From positions 1 to 30,020 of the forward strand of contig CAZFSG010000013.1 of assembly GCA_964521665.1 (NCBI GenBank): 30,020 nucleotides of DNA, written 5' to 3'. The position numbers were made by a program, and so were the translations under genes. The notes beneath the pieces were generated by a model. That model searched no databases. It saw only the letters and a program-made list of their open reading frames with translations, and was not told the origin of the DNA. Shown piece after piece: positions 23,087 through 30,020 of this stretch; position 1 is the stretch's first letter; every line of letters starts with the position of its first letter. The stretch is from JANXDG01 sp964521665 (GTDB lineage Bacteria; Elusimicrobiota; Endomicrobiia; DTEH01).

Positions 23087-24346
23087 ATGAAATTTTTATT
23101 TTATTTCAAACTTGCATTAAGGAATGTTTTAAAATACAAACGTAAATCAATACAACTTATAATTATTACAGCATTAGGTGCGTTAGTTTTAAGTTTTCTT
23201 GCAGGGTTCATTGCTGGCCTTTTTGAAAAATATACAAATGATATTTTGAAAGAAACTGACCATGCTAAAATTTATCATAATGGTTATTACAAAAAACAAG
23301 AGATATCTTCGTTTGAACTCTTAATAAAAAATTATAAACAGATAATAAAAGAAATAAAATCAGTAGAACCAACAATAAAGATCTCGCCTGTAATAAAATC
23401 AGCTGTTTCTATAGTAAAAGATGAAGAATCATTAAACCTTTATTGTTTAGGTATACAGCCATATGATGAAGAAACTCAACAAGAGTTTACCTCTTTTAAA
23501 GTATACAGCAAAAAAATTGTCTCAGGAAGATACTTTTTGTCAAACAAACACAAAGGTATATTGATAAGTTCTTATACTGCACAACAGTTGAATTGTAAAA
23601 TAGGTGATACACTTGTTTTGTTTTCTTCAGACAGATATGATTCATTTAACGCAATTGAACTTCCAATAATAGGTATCTTCAAAACAGGATATAAAGATAA
23701 AGACGAACTTACTTGTTTAGCAGATATAGAAAGTATAAAACAACTACTTGGGTTTGAAGAAAACGAGTGTACTGAGCTTACTCTAATTTTTGATAACTTC
23801 AACAAAGCAGTTGGTTTTAAAGAAAAAATTGTAAGTATTTTAGAAAAATACAATCTTGAATACTTAAGTTGGAAAGACCTATTAGGCGCATTGGTTTTGT
23901 CTGTAGAATATGGCAAAATTTTTTATTTAGTTTTATATCTTATATTTTTAGTCATAGCGATGGTTGGGATAATGAATACTGTGTTAATCTCTCTGTTAGA
24001 TAGAATTCGTGATATAGGAAGTTTGCTATCTTTAGGTTTTTCAAGAAAAGAAGTTAATACTATGATTTTAGTAGAGATGCTAATTATTGGTTTAATTGGT
24101 GCAACAATAGGTATTTTAATAGGTGCAGGTATTCTTTATTACTATTCAGTATATGGTTTCCCCATATCTGAAGCTTCAAAAAATTTAGTTACTTTTATTG
24201 CTGAAGATAGAATCTATACTTCATTAAAAATTGATTATTTGATTTTACCATTTTTGTTTTCCTCAATAGTACCTGTATTTTCAGCAATATATCCTTTGTT
24301 TGTTATAAGAAAAATTTCAATAAGGCAGGCATTGGGATATGCATAA
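23087..24346 (+). CDS. ABC transporter permease, FtsX/LolC-E/MacB type (first of pair)
   Basis: A 419-residue permease with the MacB/LolCE layout: a cytoplasmic amphipathic start with ALRNVLKYKRKS, a first membrane helix (about 22-44), a large periplasmic domain of about 220 residues, and three C-terminal membrane helices with the coupling motif LLDRIRDIGSLLSLGFSRKEV. The periplasmic part contains the G-R-x-F and ILISSYTAQQLNCKIGD phrases typical of MacB_PCD domains. Such type VII ABC proteins do not move substrate through the membrane; they use ATP in the cytoplasm to work on lipids, lipoproteins or exported peptides on the periplasmic side. It overlaps the next permease by 8 nt. Only a weak GAGATGA ribosome site is seen. 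Confidence 0.92.
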   Translation: MKFLFYFKLALRNVLKYKRKSIQLIIITALGALVLSFLAGFIAGLFEKYTNDILKETDHAKIYHNGYYKKQEISSFELLIKNYKQIIKEIKSVEPTIKISPVIKSAVSIVKDEESLNLYCLGIQPYDEETQQEFTSFKVYSKKIVSGRYFLSNKHKGILISSYTAQQLNCKIGDTLVLFSSDRYDSFNAIELPIIGIFKTGYKDKDELTCLADIESIKQLLGFEENECTELTLIFDNFNKAVGFKEKIVSILEKYNLEYLSWKDLLGALVLSVEYGKIFYLVLYLIFLVIAMVGIMNTVLISLLDRIRDIGSLLSLGFSRKEVNTMILVEMLIIGLIGATIGILIGAGILYYYSVYGFPISEASKNLVTFIAEDRIYTSLKIDYLILPFLFSSIVPVFSAIYPLFVIRKISIRQALGYA

Positions 24347-25580
24347 AGAATTAAAACTTTTATTAATTGCTATAAAAAATTTGTCAAGGCAAAAAAGACG
24401 TAGTATGTTAAGTATCTTAAGTGTAGCATTTTCAGTTGGTGTTATGTTTTTCTTTTTAGGATATTATCGTGGAACATATATTTATATGATGCGTGAAGCG
24501 TTTATAAAATATGAATCAGGACATATACAAATACATTCAAAATTTTTTGATGAAAAAAAATATCAGGATTATATAAAAGAAAAAAATCTGATAAAAAACT
24601 ATTCTGAAATTTGTCAAAAAATAAAATTTTTACCACAAGTTGTCGAAGTTTTACCACGAATTATAACATTTGGATTTTTCAGTAATACAAAAGAAAAAAT
24701 GCCTATAACTATTGTTGGTTGTATACCTGAAAATGAAAAAAATTCATATATTGTTGCACAAAGTATAAAACAAGGAAGGTTCTTAGAAAAATACAATGAT
24801 GGTGTTATAATTGGTAAAAAACTTGCTGAACTTTTTAATCTTAAAATTGGTGATATTTGTTTTTTGCAAGCACAAACAGTTTATAATACACCAAATATTA
24901 TTTCTTTACCTGTTGTAGGTATTTATGAAACAGGTTTTCATAAGCTTGACAAAAATACTATTTTTACTACATTATACAATGTAAACTTATTATGTGATAC
25001 TGAAGACTCAGCAAACAAGTTAATCGTGTTTTTAAAAAATATGTATGTTGTTAAAAAAACAGAAAAAGACTTAAGAAGTATTTTAGATGAAAACTTAGAT
25101 ATTAAAACTTGGGAGTATTATGGTCAAGCACTGTTAGAGAACGAGCAAGGAGATAGTGTTTTTTATGCAATATTTTTAGGCATATTGATACTTATAAGTA
25201 TCTCTACAATAGTTGCAACAATGTATATGAATGTTTATGAAAGAACCAAAGAAATTGGCACACTTCGTGCATTAGGGTTTTATAAGTCAGAAGTTTTTAA
25301 ACTTTTTATATATGAAGGTTTATCAATAGGAATAATAGGTGGTGTTTTAGGAATAATTTTAGGTGGAATACCAAATTTTTATTTATACTTCTGGGGTATA
25401 GACTACACTGGTATGAGTGAAGTAATTAACATACCTATATTTAAAATAATTTCAAGACCTATGTTTAGCGATGTTGTTGTAAGTATATTTTTAGGTTTAG
25501 TTTCATCATACTTAGGGACATTTTTTCCTTCACGTCGTGCAGTAAAACTTGTTATCACAGACGCTTTAAGGACGAATTGA
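24339..25580 (+). CDS. ABC transporter permease, FtsX/LolC-E/MacB type (second of pair)
   Basis: A 413-residue paralogue of the preceding permease with the same order: AIKNLSRQKRRSMLSILSVAF at the start, one membrane helix, a periplasmic domain (including GRFLEKYNDGVIIGKKLAELF and LKIGDI), then three membrane helices with VYERTKEIGTLRALGFYKSEV. Two different permeases plus one ATPase imply a heterodimer, as in LolCDE, not a MacB homodimer. The start overlaps the upstream stop by 8 nt. A 56-nt spacer with a possible leader ORF separates it from the LolA-like gene. Confidence 0.92.
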   Translation: MHKELKLLLIAIKNLSRQKRRSMLSILSVAFSVGVMFFFLGYYRGTYIYMMREAFIKYESGHIQIHSKFFDEKKYQDYIKEKNLIKNYSEICQKIKFLPQVVEVLPRIITFGFFSNTKEKMPITIVGCIPENEKNSYIVAQSIKQGRFLEKYNDGVIIGKKLAELFNLKIGDICFLQAQTVYNTPNIISLPVVGIYETGFHKLDKNTIFTTLYNVNLLCDTEDSANKLIVFLKNMYVVKKTEKDLRSILDENLDIKTWEYYGQALLENEQGDSVFYAIFLGILILISISTIVATMYMNVYERTKEIGTLRALGFYKSEVFKLFIYEGLSIGIIGGVLGIILGGIPNFYLYFWGIDYTGMSEVINIPIFKIISRPMFSDVVVSIFLGLVSSYLGTFFPSRRAVKLVITDALRTN

Positions 25581-25592
25581 ACCTATAGGACC

Positions 25593-25640
25593 ATGATAAA
25601 ATCTGAACAAATAAAAAAATTTTCCAAGGGGATTTTATGA
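25593..25640 (+). CDS. Possible 15-codon leader ORF overlapping the LolA-like gene start
   Basis: The ATG at 25593 opens 15 codons (MIKSEQIKKFSKGIL) whose TGA overlaps the ATG of the next gene as ATGA, the arrangement used for translational coupling throughout this window. The AGGA ahead of it is only 2 nt from the ATG, which is too close to be a good ribosome site. No homology can be judged at this length. Confidence 0.25.
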   Translation: MIKSEQIKKFSKGIL

Positions 25641-26347
25641 AAAAAATTCTAACAATATCATTAATATTCATTTTTTCAACAAACTTGTTTTGTCTTACTG
25701 CTGACGAAATTGTGGAAACAATGGATAAAAACCTAATGTTTGACGAAGGTGAAATGATGATATCTATTTTAGATTATAAAGAAGGAAGACTTTATAAAAC
25801 TTTAAAAGCAAAGATTTATTACAAAAAAGATAAAGGTACGCTTATGGAATTTTTAGAACCACAAAGAGAAAAAGGTAAAAAAATTTTGTTAGTGAAAGAC
25901 AACATGTGGTTATTTGTCCCATCTGTTTCAAAACCGCTTCGTCTTTCAGCAAAAGATAGTTTTATGGGGACATCTTTTTCAAACCGTGACCTTATGGATT
26001 TTGATTTAAAAAATGATTACATAGCAAAAGTTTTACAAGAAACAGAAAAATACTATAAATTAGAACTTACTGCAACAAATAAAAATGTTACCTATCCAAA
26101 AGTAATAGTTGATGTTGATAAAGAATATATTTTGCCAATTAAAGAAGGACTTTATACATTATCAGGCGATCTTATAAAAATAATAGAATTTTCTGAACTA
26201 AAAAATTTTTCTGGAAAAATAAGGCCATCTATAATAGTTGTTATTGATATGTTAAACCAAAAAAACTATACAAAAGTTGTTTTAGAAAACTTGCAACAAA
26301 AACAAATAAAAGATACGATTTTTTCACCATATGTTGTTGCAAAATAA
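25637..26347 (+). CDS. LolA-like outer-membrane lipoprotein-sorting family protein
   Basis: A 236-residue secreted protein. The first 19 residues (MKKILTISLIFIFSTNLFC) are a Sec signal. The mature part has the pattern of the COG2834-type LolA-like family: ADEIVETMDKNL, the KAKIYYKKDKGTLMEFLEP.REKGKKIL strands, DNMWLFVPSVSKPLRLS, and MGTSFSNRDLMDFDL. These proteins have the half-barrel fold of LolA/LolB, which shelters lipid chains. It is placed between the ABC permeases and their ATPase, so it probably acts as the periplasmic carrier for what the pump releases. A GGGG ribosome site lies 5-8 nt before the ATG. It is not classical LolA, which is shorter and usually not in such an operon. Confidence 0.88.
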   Translation: MKKILTISLIFIFSTNLFCLTADEIVETMDKNLMFDEGEMMISILDYKEGRLYKTLKAKIYYKKDKGTLMEFLEPQREKGKKILLVKDNMWLFVPSVSKPLRLSAKDSFMGTSFSNRDLMDFDLKNDYIAKVLQETEKYYKLELTATNKNVTYPKVIVDVDKEYILPIKEGLYTLSGDLIKIIEFSELKNFSGKIRPSIIVVIDMLNQKNYTKVVLENLQQKQIKDTIFSPYVVAK

Positions 26348-26369
26348 AAAATGGAAGCAAAATCCGTTT

Positions 26370-27041
26370 ATGATAACAATTAAAAATCTTACAAAAATTT
26401 ATCAACTTGGTAAAACAGAAGTTGTTGCTTTAAAAGATGTAAGTTTAGAAATAAAAGAAGCAGAATTTACTGGTATAATAGGACCTTCAGGTTCAGGTAA
26501 AACTACACTATTAAATCTTATAGGTTGTATTGATGCTCCTACAAAAGGTAAAATTTACATTGATGGACAAGATATAACTCAGATGAATGAAAAACAACTT
26601 ACTTTTTTAAGAAGACAAAAAATAGGTTTTATATTTCAAACATTTAATCTTATACCTGTGCTTACTGTGTTTGAAAATGTAGAACTACCACTTATAGCAT
26701 TAGGAATAAATAAAGAAGACAGATACAAAATGGTAATGGAAATGTTAGAAAATGTTGGAATAAAAGATTTAGCGTTCAGAAAACCAGAAGATCTCTCAGG
26801 TGGACAAAGACAACGTGTAGCAATAGCTCGTGCTTTAGTTAAAAACCCAAAGATTGTTTTAGCAGATGAACCAACTGCAAATCTTGATTCAGAAACAGGT
26901 TCCAAAATTATCGAACTTATGAAATACATGGATGAAAAGTTTAATACAACATTTGTTATCTCAACACATGATCCAAGATTGTTAAACTTTTTAGAAAAAA
27001 AGGTTTATTTAATAGATGGTAAAATAGACAAAATAGAATGA
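26370..27041 (+). CDS. ABC transporter ATPase, LolD/MacB type
   Basis: A 223-residue nucleotide-binding protein with Walker A GPSGSGKT (38-45), Q-loop FQTFNLIP, signature LSGGQRQRVAIARAL (142-156), Walker B VLADE (163-167) with the PTANLDS D-loop, and H-loop STHDPR. The sequence is of the LolD/MacB/FtsE class that pairs with FtsX-type permeases, two of which are just upstream. I start at 26370 (MITIKNLTKIYQLGK), where the family begins; the frame also opens at an ATG at 26331, which would add 13 unusual residues and overlap the LolA-like gene. The stop overlaps the next ATG as ATGA. Confidence 0.93.
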   Translation: MITIKNLTKIYQLGKTEVVALKDVSLEIKEAEFTGIIGPSGSGKTTLLNLIGCIDAPTKGKIYIDGQDITQMNEKQLTFLRRQKIGFIFQTFNLIPVLTVFENVELPLIALGINKEDRYKMVMEMLENVGIKDLAFRKPEDLSGGQRQRVAIARALVKNPKIVLADEPTANLDSETGSKIIELMKYMDEKFNTTFVISTHDPRLLNFLEKKVYLIDGKIDKIE

Positions 27042-28156
27042 AAAAGATAATTTTGTTTTTAATATTTTTGATTACAAACTTATATTGTATTGAATTCAAA
27101 GGCGAGTTTGAAACTCTTTTTGCAGAGGTTAATTATAACAAAAGAAACTTTTTTGAAGGTATAGAACTACAAAAATTCTATGGATATAACGAATTAAAAA
27201 TTTTGTTAAATGAAAATAAACAAAACAAGTTGGTTATTGAAAACAGAATACGATATGATTTTGTTAATGATATCTACACTAACAACTTAGACCAGGCATA
27301 TGTTTTAATAAATCCTAAAGAATTTTTTTATTTAAAACTTGGTAGACAAAGAATAGATTTTGGTGTTGGATATTTATGGAGTGCTGTAAACAATATTGAT
27401 AAACCAAAAGATGTTTACAACCCTACAAAATATAACTTTGGTGTTGATGGTATAAAGACAAACTTTGATTTAACAAAATTTCTAAACTTTCCTTCAAATC
27501 TATCATTTTGTGTTGTTTTAACAACAGATGTTTTTTCTTCTGATTTATCTAACTCAAAATTTGGTTTTCAAACATATAGTTTAATTTTTGACAACTTAGA
27601 ACTTGGATGTGTTTACAGTTATAACAAAAAAGATTTTAATAATCATTTAATTGGAATCTATACTTCGTACGATTTAAAAGGATTTATATTAGCAGCAGAA
27701 TATGCACTGAATTTAAACAAAGACAAAAACTTCTGTCAAGTTTTGATAAATTTTAACAAAAGAGTTTCACAAAAAAGTTTTTTATTAGCAGAGTATTTTT
27801 ATAACGAACTTGGCTATGATAATAAAAAAGTAGAAGAATTTTATGAAACAATAAAATCTTCTGATGATTATGTCAGACATTCAGGATTGTTTATCCCAGG
27901 ATATTTCTCAAAAAATTATTTGTTTTTAAGTTTTAACTACGAAGTTTTATACGATATTTATTTTAGTTTAAGCTTATTGACAAACATAGAAAGTTTTGGT
28001 ATGTTTTTATATCCAAAAATTTCTTTTGAACGATTTGAAAATATTTCTTTATCAATAGAATTTATAAAAAACTCAAGTGGTTCTACTAAAAAGGACGAGT
28101 TTTATTTTTTACCACATAATTATTTGTATTTGTTTAGAATAAATTATTATTTTTGA
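27038..28156 (+). CDS. Predicted outer-membrane beta-barrel protein
   Basis: A 372-residue secreted protein with a signal peptide (MKKIILFLIFLITNLYC) and then alternating amphipathic strands throughout. The C-terminus is LYLFRINYYF, with alternating aromatic residues and a final Phe, the classic recognition signal for insertion by BAM. Phrases such as FFYLKLGRQRIDFGVGYLWS and NFGVDGIKT resemble porin-like and DUF1302-type barrels that are partnered with LolA/LolB-like proteins and RND pumps elsewhere; I cannot assign a family with certainty. It is coupled to the ABC ATPase by a 4-nt overlap, which suggests it is the outer-membrane end of the same route. Confidence 0.8.
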   Translation: MKKIILFLIFLITNLYCIEFKGEFETLFAEVNYNKRNFFEGIELQKFYGYNELKILLNENKQNKLVIENRIRYDFVNDIYTNNLDQAYVLINPKEFFYLKLGRQRIDFGVGYLWSAVNNIDKPKDVYNPTKYNFGVDGIKTNFDLTKFLNFPSNLSFCVVLTTDVFSSDLSNSKFGFQTYSLIFDNLELGCVYSYNKKDFNNHLIGIYTSYDLKGFILAAEYALNLNKDKNFCQVLINFNKRVSQKSFLLAEYFYNELGYDNKKVEEFYETIKSSDDYVRHSGLFIPGYFSKNYLFLSFNYEVLYDIYFSLSLLTNIESFGMFLYPKISFERFENISLSIEFIKNSSGSTKKDEFYFLPHNYLYLFRINYYF

Positions 28157-28171
28157 AAATGGAGTGATATA

Positions 28172-29317
28172 ATGAAAAATATAATTTTGTTAGGATTTAC
28201 AAGTTTATTAACAGATGTTTCTTCTGAAATGGTGTATCCTATATTAGGTCTTTATCTTGCATCGTTAAACACACCATATACAATCATAGGAATTATTGAA
28301 GGTATAGCAGAAAGTGTAGCAAATTTACTTAGAGTTTTTTCTGGCGGATTATCAGATAAATTAAAAAAAAGGAAACCATTTGTTATATTTGGTTATTCAT
28401 CTTCAGCATTTGGCAAAATACTTTTATATCTAAGTACAAGTTGGGTTTTTGTATTGTTGGCAAGATTTGTTGACAGAGTTGGTAAAGGTATAAGAACAGC
28501 ACCAAGAGATGCGTTAATTTCAGAATCTACGACTGATGAAAAAAAAGGTAAAGTTTTTGGTTTACATCGTGCAATGGACACTTTTGGTGCAGTTTTAGGT
28601 GTAATTATAGTTTATTTCTTATTTTTGTATTCAAAAGATAACATTCCATTTAAAGCTGTATTCCTTTATTCAGTTGCCCCAGCAGTATTAGCAGTAGGAT
28701 TTTTATTTTTAGTAAAAGAAAAACAGATACAAAAAGTAGAAACAAAAAAAATAAAGTTTAGTTTAAAAGAATTCAAAAATATACCATATAAAGCAAAAGT
28801 TTATATTTTAATATCGACACTGTTTGCATTAGGAAATTCTTCAAACCAGTTTTTATTACTTCGTGCAAAAAATTTAGGTTTCAATTATCTTTCAACAATA
28901 TTTTTGTATTTAGTTTACAACATTTCTTACACAATTTTTTCTTACCCAGCAGGAATTGTAGCGGATAAATTTGGTAAAAAAATAATAATAAGTGTTGGCT
29001 ATTTAATATACAGTATAGTTTACTTATTTTTTGCTTTATTAAACCAAAACACAGCAAATCTTATCTGGGTTTTGTTTATAATTTATGGTTTATATATGGG
29101 TCTTGTTGAAGGACAAGAAAAAGCATTTCTTGCCGAAATTTCACCACAAGAATATAAAGCTTCTGTATTAGGGTTACAATATACACTTGTAGGTTTGATG
29201 TTATTCCCAGCAAGTTTTATTGGTGGAATACTTTGGGACAAAATTGGTCCTTATGCAACATTTATATTTAGCAGTGTTTTAAGTCTTATTTCAATGATTT
29301 TATTAATTCTAATTTAA
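28172..29317 (+). CDS. MFS transporter
   Basis: A 381-residue protein with about 11-12 membrane helices. The N-terminal LLTDVSSEMVYPILGLYLAS, the loop 2-3 motif FSGGLSDKLKKRKPFVIFGY and RFVDRVGKGIRTAPRDALIS place it in a well-populated bacterial MFS group whose substrates are mostly unknown, although some members are annotated as drug efflux. It follows the beta-barrel gene by 15 nt with a good GGAGTG ribosome site, so it is in the same operon. Whether it works with the ABC/LolA-like/barrel set or is a passenger cannot be told. Confidence 0.88.
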   Translation: MKNIILLGFTSLLTDVSSEMVYPILGLYLASLNTPYTIIGIIEGIAESVANLLRVFSGGLSDKLKKRKPFVIFGYSSSAFGKILLYLSTSWVFVLLARFVDRVGKGIRTAPRDALISESTTDEKKGKVFGLHRAMDTFGAVLGVIIVYFLFLYSKDNIPFKAVFLYSVAPAVLAVGFLFLVKEKQIQKVETKKIKFSLKEFKNIPYKAKVYILISTLFALGNSSNQFLLLRAKNLGFNYLSTIFLYLVYNISYTIFSYPAGIVADKFGKKIIISVGYLIYSIVYLFFALLNQNTANLIWVLFIIYGLYMGLVEGQEKAFLAEISPQEYKASVLGLQYTLVGLMLFPASFIGGILWDKIGPYATFIFSSVLSLISMILLILI

Positions 29318-29321
29318 ATTT

Positions 29322-29660
29322 TTATTCAGCACCTTCAATTTCTACTGTCCATGTAGCAATTGTAGTTGGTATAACAACATTCAAAACTGCAGTAATTAAA
29401 TAATCAACAATAGTTCTCTTTGTAGTAACTCTTACTTTTTGAACTTTTGTCTCTCTTAATATCTTATTTATAGTGTTATCACTTATTGGTACTAATCCCC
29501 ATAAAACATACCATACTCTGTATTGTGTTTTAAACGGTAAAGATTCAGTCTGTGAAGCAAGTGTTATAGGTCTGTCTACATCAGATAATACTCTTACTGT
29601 ATAACAACTTGTTAAAAATAATATTGATATTATACATATCATTGTTATTAGTTTTTTCAT
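29322..29660 (-). CDS. Small lipoprotein, Bor-like
   Basis: A 112-residue protein with a lipoprotein signal (MKKLITMICIISILFLTSC; lipobox LTSC), so the mature N-terminus is C19 with an attached lipid. The mature part (YRVWYVLWGLVPIS, then VQKVRVTTKR...ATWTVEIEG) resembles Bor-type lipoproteins, small outer-membrane proteins related to phage lambda Bor, for which a clear cellular role is lacking. The match is by pattern only. A strong AAAGGAGG ribosome site (29671-29678) precedes the ATG. It is convergent with the MFS gene, with 4 nt between stops and no visible terminator. A copy of palindrome family A lies 110 nt upstream of the start. Confidence 0.7.
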   Translation of the reverse strand: MKKLITMICIISILFLTSCYTVRVLSDVDRPITLASQTESLPFKTQYRVWYVLWGLVPISDNTINKILRETKVQKVRVTTKRTIVDYLITAVLNVVIPTTIATWTVEIEGAE

Positions 29661-29770
29661 TGTTTCTTAACCTCCTTTACTTTTAGTACTGTTAACTTCT
29701 TTTACGCTATTTATGAAAACTATAGACAAAAAAAATCAAAAAATAAAATTCTTTTTAGTGAAATTAATTA

Positions 29771-29788
29771 CGTAGGCTAAAACCTGTA
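29771..29788 (+). repeat. Palindromic repeat family A, distant copy 6
   Basis: Reads CGTAGGCTAAAACCTGTA followed by ACCACTAAA. The stem is partly degenerate, but the centre, the ACCAC tail and the left flank match copy 1 at 14483. It is about 15 kb from the main cluster. Confidence 0.72.
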
Positions 29789-29859
29789 ACCACTAAATCT
29801 CTATAACAAATAATAATTTGTTCATCAAAAAAAACCATTTTTAATTCGCTCTTTAAAAA

Positions 29860-29865
29860 TATAAT
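29860..29865 (+). promoter_or_regulatory. Possible -10 box for the partial ABC ATPase gene
   Basis: A perfect TATAAT, 31 nt before the ATG at 29897. The matching -35 region is only a run of T, in very AT-rich surroundings, so this could be chance. The rest of 29661-29896 holds the family A repeat and no gene. Confidence 0.3.
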
Positions 29866-29896
29866 AAATTTTTATAAAAATCAATATATATGATAT

Positions 29897-30020
29897 ATGA
29901 AAAACAAATGTATTATTGTGTCATCATTATCTAAAAATTTTGGTAAACTAACAGTTTTTTCTAACGCTGAAATTACTATTGAAGAAAATACAATAACTGC
30001 GTTAACAGGAAAAAATTCGT
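29897..30020 (+). CDS. ABC transporter ATPase, N-terminus only (cut by window edge)
   Basis: The ATG at 29897 opens a frame that runs off the window after 41 codons: MKNKCIIVSSLSKNFGKLTV and onwards, ending in ITALTGKNS. The spacing and the TALTGKNS at the edge match the start of a Walker A loop (G-x-N-x-x-GK-S/T) preceded by the usual A-loop region, so this is very probably an ABC ATPase. No Shine-Dalgarno is seen. The partner and substrate lie outside the window. Confidence 0.65.
   Translation, partial: MKNKCIIVSSLSKNFGKLTVFSNAEITIEENTITALTGKNS

Overview
This is an AT-rich window (estimated by eye at about 28-30% GC) from a diderm (Gram-negative) bacterium. The evidence for an outer membrane is a heptose kinase, a heptosyltransferase-like domain, an O-antigen ABC exporter and ligase, a C-terminal-Phe beta-barrel, a LolA-like protein and a lipoprotein. 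Two runs of exactly 100 N mark scaffold gaps, so this is probably a draft or metagenome assembly. The mix of genes (long class II aldolase, SpoIID protein, DUF2905, Memo protein, GGDEF-CBM48 fusion) suggests an uncultured lineage such as Omnitrophota, Elusimicrobiota or a relative. That placement is a guess; no rRNA is present.

Layout. From 1 to 22,899 every gene is on the minus strand, packed with many 4-nt ATGA overlaps. Reading in the direction of transcription: a Memo-family protein; deoB-gmd-leuS-nrdR-diguanylate cyclase-stomatin; a 347-nt spacer full of small palindromic repeats; aldolase-DUF2905-SpoIID; queA-HD hydrolase-tgt-HEAT protein; then a lipopolysaccharide/O-antigen block (hldA, wzm, wzt, methyltransferase, GT2-GT9 fusion, O-antigen ligase/polymerase, GT4) that runs off the left edge. 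From 23,087 to 29,317 the genes are on the plus strand: two FtsX-type ABC permeases, a LolA-like periplasmic protein, a LolD/MacB-type ATPase, an outer-membrane beta-barrel and an MFS transporter. A small lipoprotein gene converges on these at 29,322-29,660, and a new ABC ATPase gene begins at 29,897 and is cut by the right edge.

How the genes work together. The left block makes, caps and exports a surface polysaccharide and attaches it to a heptose-containing core. gmd (GDP-6-deoxyhexose precursor) lies about 12 kb away in the window and may feed it. queA and tgt are two steps of queuosine tRNA modification. The right block looks like one trans-envelope lipid or lipoprotein export route: inner-membrane ABC pump, periplasmic carrier and outer-membrane barrel. 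I consider it the best candidate here for an uncharacterised system. The other notable items are a diguanylate cyclase fused to a glycogen-binding domain and a palindromic repeat family with a distant copy that shares flanking sequence.
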